Origin: Paludibacteraceae bacterium
Lineage (GTDB): Bacteria > Bacteroidota > Bacteroidia > Bacteroidales > Paludibacteraceae
Assembly (NCBI GenBank): GCA_017450605.1
Contig: JAFSTG010000077.1
Location: forward strand, 1-53,516
Reading direction: 5' to 3'
DNA: 53,516 nt
The position numbers and the translations under genes were made by a program. Below the pieces are notes generated by a model. It was not told the origin of the DNA, did no database searches, and saw nothing but the letters and a program-made list of their open reading frames with translations. Positions 48,181 through 53,516 of this stretch are shown in pieces. Numbering within the stretch: position 1 is the first letter of the stretch; the number at the start of each line of letters is the position of its first letter.

Positions 48181-48576
48181 ATGAAAAAGAAATTATTATT
48201 TTGTTGCCTTTTGTTGTCATTTGTGGCAACTCCCTATTCAGTTCGTGCAGAAGAGACAGAAGTCGTAATTCAATTGTTTGAAATTGGTGGTTCAGGTCTT
48301 ATCGGCGGAGATGACCCATGTGGAAATCCAACGCAGGAAGGTGATGTTCCTCCCATTCCTACTCAGTTCCATGCCACTATTACGGGCAATGCTCTTGAGG
48401 TTACGGTTGACAACACCAATTCAACCAATCTTATTGTCCGCAATGCGTCGGGTAATGTAGTCGTTAACTCTCAGTTTGTGTCACTCACTTCTGAGTTCCT
48501 TTCCACATCGGGTAACTACTCGCTCGAAATCCACAACGGTGGTCTGACACTTGTCGGAGCGTTCTCCGTTCAATAA
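48181..48576 (+). CDS. DUF3244-family secreted protein
   Basis: 131 residues from the ATG at 48181 (KKKLLFCCLLLSF begins the signal peptide; cleavage probably after VRA). The mature part is a short Ig-like beta sandwich with FHATITGNALEVTVDN, LIVRNASGNVVVN and SGNYSLEIHNGGLTLVGAFSV, matching DUF3244. In some Bacteroidales, small DUF3244 proteins lie beside secreted proteases and their regulators. No function is established. It is behind its own promoter. Confidence 0.8.
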   Translation: MKKKLLFCCLLLSFVATPYSVRAEETEVVIQLFEIGGSGLIGGDDPCGNPTQEGDVPPIPTQFHATITGNALEVTVDNTNSTNLIVRNASGNVVVNSQFVSLTSEFLSTSGNYSLEIHNGGLTLVGAFSVQ

Positions 48577-48585
48577 TCTGTATCC

Positions 48586-48692
48586 GTTTCCCGCACTATA
48601 TATAATGTATAGTGTATAGTGATATATTGTTGTATAGTGCAGGAAACTAATGTATAGTGTATAGTGATATATTGTTGTATAGTGCAGGAAAC
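48586..48692. repeat. 45-bp tandem duplication with inverted partner
   Basis: Two identical 45-bp units (48603-48647 and 48648-48692) each end in TATAGTGCAGGAAAC. A 15-bp inverted partner, GTTTCCCGCACTATA (48586-48600), matches the reverse complement at 14 of 15 positions, so either copy can form a long hairpin with it. Inside each unit the heptamer TATAGTG recurs several times. It lies between the DUF3244 stop and the next gene. It may be a processing or attenuation hairpin, or a small mobile element remnant. Confidence 0.9.
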
Positions 48693-48730
48693 ATTAGTTT
48701 ATTATTCACGTTAAAAACAATAACAATAAA

Positions 48731-49672
48731 ATGAAAAGAAAAGTGAAAAGAATTTTATGTTTCTTATCGTTGTTTCTGATTATTACAACGATAAATGCCC
48801 AGAGTTGGGTGTCTAGTTTTCCTAAAATGTATGTTAATCCTGACACAACGAAGGTTGGTATCGGTATCACATCGCCTACAGAAAGACTTCATGTCAACAA
48901 TGGCGTGTTAAGAGTGGGTAATGGCTCTACAGGTTCAGAAAGAGCCAAGAATATGATAAAAATAGGTGACGGCGATTTTATTCGTATAGGGGAGTGGGAA
49001 GCCGATGATATGCTTTCATTCAAAGCCTCCAAATATGATTTCACGAATGGCAATGTCGGTATTGGCACTACATCTCCGCAGTATAAATTAGATGTTAATG
49101 GTAAAGTATATATTCATGCAGCGCAATCAACCGAAAGTTATATTCATTGGCAGTGGAATACTCTTGTACTTGGGACCCCGTCCGGTACTTATGCCCACAA
49201 CTCTGTGGACTTGATTCCCGGGGGTGAGAATACACATGGGGATACTCTTTTTTCTCGCTTGCGAATGTTTGAATCTCCGAATGCAACCTTTCATATAGAA
49301 AAGATTCGGTTGTGGACAGCCGGCAACTGCTGGTTTATGAACAGCGGCAACTTCGGCATCGGTACGTCAGCTCCACAATACAAATTGGATGTGAGAGGAA
49401 CGGTTCGCGCCAACGAGATAATTGTCAATACTCCGTCCGGTGCCGATTTTGTGTTTGACAAGGATTATGTTTTGCCGTCGTTGCAGGAAGTTAAATCGTA
49501 TATAGAAGAGAATCATCATTTGCCGGATGTTCCGTCGGAAAAAGAGATGCAGGAAAACGGAATGAATTTAGAGCAGATGGTCATTTTGCTGCTTCAGAAA
49601 ATAGAGGAGCTGACGCTTCACAATATCGAACTCGAAGAAAAAATTATCAAATTGGAAAACAATCAAAAATAA
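48731..49672 (+). CDS. secreted tail-fibre-like repeat protein with trimeric coiled-coil end
   Basis: 313 residues. A signal peptide (to about residue 24, INAQ) is followed by three repeats of the form VGIGT(T/S)SPxYKLDVxG, near positions 38-55, 103-120 and 210-225, as in Bacteroidetes surface proteins related to phage tail fibres. The C-terminal part has PSLQEVKSYIEENHHLPDVPS, close to the region that precedes intramolecular chaperone (endosialidase-type) domains. It ends in a short coiled coil (IEELTLHNIELEEKIIKLE), probably for trimerisation. No T9SS domain is visible. Surface structural role inferred. Confidence 0.8.
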   Translation: MKRKVKRILCFLSLFLIITTINAQSWVSSFPKMYVNPDTTKVGIGITSPTERLHVNNGVLRVGNGSTGSERAKNMIKIGDGDFIRIGEWEADDMLSFKASKYDFTNGNVGIGTTSPQYKLDVNGKVYIHAAQSTESYIHWQWNTLVLGTPSGTYAHNSVDLIPGGENTHGDTLFSRLRMFESPNATFHIEKIRLWTAGNCWFMNSGNFGIGTSAPQYKLDVRGTVRANEIIVNTPSGADFVFDKDYVLPSLQEVKSYIEENHHLPDVPSEKEMQENGMNLEQMVILLLQKIEELTLHNIELEEKIIKLENNQK

Positions 49673-49685
49673 GGAGGACAAGATT

Positions 49686-50378
49686 ATGAAACATCATTTT
49701 TCATTAACTATCTTAACAACCGTTGTTTTTTCAATGGCTTTATTGTTAATTACATCTTCTTGTAAAAGCCATCAGAATCCGACACCTTGGATTGATTTTC
49801 AGTCGAACATACGAGGTCAACTTGGATATACGGTTAATCCGTTTGATTCAAAAGACAGCGTTCTTTGTTTGAATAACGTGTATGACATTAGTATTTTAAC
49901 ATATAGTAGTGAGTATTATGCATATCTGAAAGATATTTTATCCAAGTACGACATATTTATAGACGAGGGTGATGATCCTTCGGTAGATAAAGGAAATATG
50001 CATGAGGCAAGATTTATCATTTATTCAGATATGACAGCCTATCCTGTTATCGATGGCAACTTCATATCTGTTGTTGATAAAACGACTGGTATTATCCCTG
50101 ATTCATTAAGTTTAATATTAAACTTCACAACTGTTTCCGGCTCTGAGACATCTGCCATTAAAGTTATATATCTGAAAAATAGACAAGCAGGCACAGGTAA
50201 TTCTAATGGTTATTACATTGATGAATATGTTGCTTTTCATGGGAATGATTTTATGAACCCTCCATTAATTACGGATTCGATTACTCCTCAAAAAGAACAA
50301 ATTATTTGTTTCGATGGTCATCGAGGTCCGATAGTTTGGAACAAGACCGAAATTGAAACTAAACCCACAAGAAATTAG
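49686..50378 (+). CDS. lipoprotein of unknown function
   Basis: 230 residues. The lipobox ends LLITSSC (about residue 26). The mature part is beta-rich with many S, T, N and D residues (ARFIIYSDMTAYPVIDG, then VSGSETSAIKVIYLKNRQ). I do not recognise the family. It starts 13 nt after the tail-fibre-like gene (an AAGGAGGA-like sequence precedes the ATG) and 5 nt before the C25 peptidase gene, so the three are probably one transcript. Confidence 0.75.
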   Translation: MKHHFSLTILTTVVFSMALLLITSSCKSHQNPTPWIDFQSNIRGQLGYTVNPFDSKDSVLCLNNVYDISILTYSSEYYAYLKDILSKYDIFIDEGDDPSVDKGNMHEARFIIYSDMTAYPVIDGNFISVVDKTTGIIPDSLSLILNFTTVSGSETSAIKVIYLKNRQAGTGNSNGYYIDEYVAFHGNDFMNPPLITDSITPQKEQIICFDGHRGPIVWNKTEIETKPTRN

Positions 50379-50383
50379 CCTTT

Positions 50384-52186
50384 ATGAAATATAAAAATTA
50401 TTGTTTGTATATCTTGTTAATAATATTCTGTAATATAAATGATTTATTTGCAGAATATATTTCAGAAGCCAAATATGATAGTTTGGCGATGTATTTTACA
50501 GAACAGGACATGAAAAGTACTTATGATGATTCTGCTTTTTCTCGTTTCAATAATGATAATAATCTCAGAAGTTTTACGCAAACCCATGAGTATTGCATAT
50601 CACAAGACAATAATAACGTTACTTATATCAACAAGATATTAGTATTGGTTAATGATTATGTGTATGAGGAAATGCCTGATTACATAATAAGATATGCACA
50701 TGATATTCATAATGCTTTTGGGTGTATAGTTGATATTATTTCTATATCAGGCGGAACTTCTGCGCAAATAAAATCGGTAATTTCATCCTATTCTAATAAT
50801 TTGAATGGAGTTGTGATGATAGGATATATAGCAACTGCCTATTATTATAATGCTGCCACTTCAACAGGGTCAACCGATTGGCCGGAAGACACCTATCCTT
50901 GCGATTTGTTTTACATGGACTTGGATGGAACATGGCAGTTGAAAAACGAGAGTGTTAATAATATATATGATAATCACACGGGAAACGTTAAACCGGAGAT
51001 TTTTGTAGGAAGAATAAATACATCTTCTATGGATAATGATGAGATAGAAGATTTAAAGCACTATATGAATCGCAATCATAGATATTGGACAGGAAAAAAA
51101 GTATTGAATAAGCAAAGAGCATTAACGTTTACTTATAAAGATTGGAATACCTCCGATTTTTGGAATAGCGTGTCCCCATTATATGGCAATAGTTATTATG
51201 ATGCAGTCAAAGCCAATAGGTTTGATAAGGATTTATATATTAGTTATTTACAGAATAACAGCTATGAATTTATTCAAATAGCGAGTCATTCATATCCCAA
51301 CAATCATCTATTTGATTCAAATGGTGATACAACATTGTGCAGCGAAGATATTTATTCACTTAACAAAAAACCTATAGGATATAATTTGTTTTGCTGTAGT
51401 GCATGCAGGTGGACTTCATCCAGTGCTGGCCAATGTTTAGGAGAAAGTTATCTTTATGGAATAGATAATAAAACAGAAGCATTAGCAGTTATCGGAAGCA
51501 CCAAGGTTGGAGGCATGTTAGGTTTTGATGATTTTTATACACCGTTGGGTAATCAAAAATGTATAGGAGAAGCATATAAAATGTGGTGGGTGGATCATTG
51601 TGGTTCGTGTCATAGCAAATCTGAAAAATTGTGGTTTTACGGCATGACTATATTAGGTGATCCACTTGTTAATTTTAATTTTACTAATGAGTGTGATGAC
51701 ATACTAGTTCTAAATAGTGGCGAGGAATTGACAAATAGGAATTATTATGTGCAAAACAAAATTGTTGTTCAAAACTATTCAATAACCCAAGGTCAAAGCG
51801 TAACAATGTCTGCACCAGAGATACATATAACAGGTAATTTTATATGTAAGTCTCCTTCTGTTTTTAAGACAAATATTAACGATAATTGTGTCTGCAATAA
51901 CTCTACCCGTGATATGGTAAGGAACAGCAAAATAAATAAGAACACTTATAATTCTGAGAAACTAATACAATTTGCAACTATTTATCCCAATCCTGTAGAA
52001 AATGTTCTCACTATTGAAACCTCCGATACATTGGAAAAAGTAAGTATTTACAATCTCAGCGGGCAATGTGTGATGCATACAACGATGACGCAAATCAATG
52101 TAGCCGCTCTTCCGCAGGGAATGTATCTCTTGCGTGCAATGACCACCGACGGCACTCCGTTGCAAGCCAAGTTTATCAAACAGTAA
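50384..52186 (+). CDS. C25 (gingipain-like) peptidase with T9SS sorting domain
   Basis: 600 residues with signal peptide (to about 25). The catalytic domain (about 85-430) fits peptidase C25: KILVLVNDYVYEE, GVVMIGYIATAYY, PCDLFYMDLDGTW, EIFVGRINTSS, then candidate His302 in QIASHSYPNNH and candidate Cys338/Cys341 in LFCCSACRW, followed by ALAVIGSTKVGG and GMTILGDPLVNF. The C-terminal 75 residues are a T9SS type A sorting domain (YPNPVENVLTIE, YNLSGQCV, LPQGMYLLRA, KFIK). Exported by the T9SS, surface anchored or released. Codons for the sorting domain are about 50% GC, the passenger about 33%, by hand count. Confidence 0.82.
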   Translation: MKYKNYCLYILLIIFCNINDLFAEYISEAKYDSLAMYFTEQDMKSTYDDSAFSRFNNDNNLRSFTQTHEYCISQDNNNVTYINKILVLVNDYVYEEMPDYIIRYAHDIHNAFGCIVDIISISGGTSAQIKSVISSYSNNLNGVVMIGYIATAYYYNAATSTGSTDWPEDTYPCDLFYMDLDGTWQLKNESVNNIYDNHTGNVKPEIFVGRINTSSMDNDEIEDLKHYMNRNHRYWTGKKVLNKQRALTFTYKDWNTSDFWNSVSPLYGNSYYDAVKANRFDKDLYISYLQNNSYEFIQIASHSYPNNHLFDSNGDTTLCSEDIYSLNKKPIGYNLFCCSACRWTSSSAGQCLGESYLYGIDNKTEALAVIGSTKVGGMLGFDDFYTPLGNQKCIGEAYKMWWVDHCGSCHSKSEKLWFYGMTILGDPLVNFNFTNECDDILVLNSGEELTNRNYYVQNKIVVQNYSITQGQSVTMSAPEIHITGNFICKSPSVFKTNINDNCVCNNSTRDMVRNSKINKNTYNSEKLIQFATIYPNPVENVLTIETSDTLEKVSIYNLSGQCVMHTTMTQINVAALPQGMYLLRAMTTDGTPLQAKFIKQ

Positions 52187-52509
52187 ATATAGGGGTCTTA
52201 TTTCCACTGCGTTCCGAACGATTATAAATGTGCGCGTGGAAGGTTGTTGAAGGGATAGAATACTGACCTTGAAATTGACCGCTTTTCTTGCTAATTTTGC
52301 CCATCAAACAGAAGAATCCTACTTCACAGATAAAATGTAGACCTGCCACTATTGAAAATCAACATATTATACATGCATTTGTAGACTTGTGATTTTTGGA
52401 TGTCTTTTCATTTATGTGTAACTTTGCAGCGCAATTAAGAACTATTTAGGCGTTCGAAATGAAGAGCGGCGGACAATTACAAATACAAACACAATAAAAT
52501 CATAATACC
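52187..52509 (+). promoter_or_regulatory. intergenic region with decayed repeat and two promoters
   Basis: 323 bp without a gene. An inverted, diverged copy of the 36-bp repeat family and its flank lies at 52203-52251. Two promoters follow: TTG (52269-52271), 20 nt, TAATTTTG (52292-52299); and TTTG (52395-52398), 20 nt, TAACTTTG (52419-52426). The second is about 84 nt before the ATG of the next gene. The octamer TGCCCATC at 52298-52305 also occurs in the duplicated motif upstream of the DUF3244 gene. Confidence 0.6.
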
Positions 52510-53402
52510 ATGAAACGAATTTTACTTATTTTAGCAGTAATTATACTTGTGCTAAACTCATCGTATGCCATTGCTTTTCCTGACACATGGTATTGCTTGG
52601 ATGAACAACGCAGTTGGGGCCCCAATCCTAACGGACATGATGAAGTCAGCCTTAATATGGCTAAATACTATCTTGACGGTGATACAACAATAAACGATAT
52701 GACCTATTCAAAACTGTTCTAAAAGACTTTCAAGGAAGATCGTATAGAGATGCTTATATAGGAGGGTTGCGTTTCAACGAAGACACCACAAAAATATATA
52801 TTCGTCCTTGGGGAAGTGAATATTATAACTGCAAAGATGATTACTTGCTGTTTGATTACACCATTAAAGAAGGTGAAACATGCGATGCTTTCGTAAGCAG
52901 TGTAGATGATTGGTGGTACTGCGATGAAATAGGTTATATGGATACTGTGGTTCTGCCAATAAAATGTGTTAAGATAGACACTATTAATAATCGTAGATAT
53001 TTCACAATGAAAGCGACTTATTTCTCTACTCCTATTCATGATTATAGTTATCATCAGTTTATATGGATAGAAAGGATAGGAACAAAATTCGGATTGTTCT
53101 CAAGTCCACACCCACTTGATCCCACAGACGAGCAATATTCCGACCACTCGTTACTATGTGCCTTGAGAGGTGACGAAGTATTGTATTCCCGCCCTGATAG
53201 TGAACTTACACATATCGGACATCACGGAGTGTTAAACCACTGCTCGTCGTTCGAAGTAATAAGAAGCGATATTGAAAACAATGATATTTTGGGTGGCGCT
53301 ACTCTCGACCTTTCTGCTCCGATGTATAATATACTTGGCTTGCCAGTGAGAAACGATTATCACGGTATAATCATACAAAACGGACGGAAATATGTGAGGT
53401 AA
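52510..53402 (+). pseudogene. secreted protein gene interrupted by a frameshift
   Basis: Two reading frames together form one protein. The first (52510-52722) has a signal peptide (ILLILAVIILVLNSSYAIA) and continues to YSKLF, then stops. The second frame, open upstream of its nominal TTG at 52767, continues the theme with LKDFQGRSYRDAYIGGLRFNED and ends MYNILGLPVRNDYHGIIIQNGRKYVR, a short sorting-like tail. Loss of one base near 52717-52721 explains it; a -1 ribosomal slip at TTCTAAAA or a sequencing error are alternatives. Similar multi-hundred-residue secreted proteins with the YxKLY...YIGGLRE theme occur in Bacteroidales; no enzymatic motif is evident. Confidence 0.65.
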
Positions 53403-53413
53403 AGAAAATATGT

Positions 53414-53497
53414 TTTTTCTCTGCCGGCATGTACCTGTATTCTCTTGTTGCCGATGGTCAACTGATTGATACAAAACAAATGATATTAACGAAATGA
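53414..53497 (+). pseudogene. orphan T9SS sorting-domain tail
   Basis: In a frame different from the preceding gene the sequence reads FFSAGMYLYSLVADGQLIDT followed by KQMILTK and a stop. This is the second half of a type A sorting domain (compare LPQGMYLLRAMTTDGT in the C25 peptidase). No start codon or upstream half is present. It appears to be a fragment left from another cargo gene or an earlier version of this one. Confidence 0.6.
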
Positions 53498-53516
53498 AAA
53501 TAAAAGTTATGAAAAA
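53494..53516 (+). CDS. possible start of a next gene, cut by window edge
   Basis: ATG at 53494 (or 53509) is followed by lysine-rich codons (KIKVMKK), as at the start of a signal peptide. Too short to identify. Confidence 0.25.

Noticed and set aside
46081-53516. Insertion sequence or prophage as source of the accessory region
   Set aside because: No transposase, integrase or phage structural gene is encoded; the tail-fibre-like protein has a signal peptide and sits among surface proteins, so a phage origin is not supported.

Overview
This window looks like a chromosomal segment from a member of the Bacteroidetes, most likely order Bacteroidales. Evidence for this includes a PorW/SprE-type type IX secretion (T9SS) lipoprotein, a GldB-like lipoprotein, T9SS-type C-terminal sorting domains, DUF5606 and DUF3244 proteins, a FloA/NfeD pair, and several promoters of the Bacteroidetes form TTTG/TTG - about 20 nt - TAnnTTTG. 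The first 46 kb is ordinary housekeeping DNA. The last 7.4 kb (about 46081-53516) is an accessory region.

Layout. 1-5763 (minus): an operon-like series nfeD, floA, an omega-amidase-like nitrilase, recJ and tdk (cut by the window edge), preceded upstream by an RlmL-type rRNA methyltransferase. 5793-13569 (minus): pepD, a large receiver/PPDK-N fusion, a secreted GH53 endo-galactanase with a long leader, and an acyl-CoA ligase. 13870-16276 (plus): parE and a small membrane protein. 16285-19320 (minus): a CPBP protease, then an operon of DUF5606, Nif3 and zinc-ribbon proteins. 19550-23909 (plus): smpB, gpmI, a VanZ-like protein and a helix-hairpin-helix outer-membrane protein. 23923-24615 (minus): a sirtuin. 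24976-28469 (plus): tsaB and porW. tRNA-Asn lies at 28511-28584 (minus).

28723-46080 (plus) is one long co-oriented run: a PfkB kinase, plsC, mreB-mreC-mreD-mrdA-rodA (cell elongation), mnmG, apt, uvrC, tsaE, an unrecognised outer-membrane-like protein, an S41 protease, a LolD-like ATPase, a GldB-like lipoprotein and sufS. A perfect 16-bp palindrome identical to a classical parS site lies 1 nt after the mnmG stop codon, suggesting a ParB loading site and an origin-proximal location.

46081-53516 differs in character. It begins with a tandem array of a 36-bp repeat that runs up to a non-ATG start of a TPR-transmembrane-coiled-coil-HTH regulator. This is followed by a DUF3244 secreted protein behind its own promoter, a 45-bp tandem repeat with an inverted partner, a tail-fibre-like repeat protein, a lipoprotein, a C25 (gingipain-like) peptidase with a T9SS sorting domain, an inverted decayed copy of the 36-bp repeat, a frameshifted secreted protein and an orphan fragment of a T9SS sorting domain. 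Base composition breaks sharply inside the regulator gene and at the passenger/sorting-domain junction of the peptidase, suggesting modular recombination. I regard this locus, a membrane-spanning regulator next to T9SS cargo in a repeat-rich recombining setting, as the most interesting part of the window.
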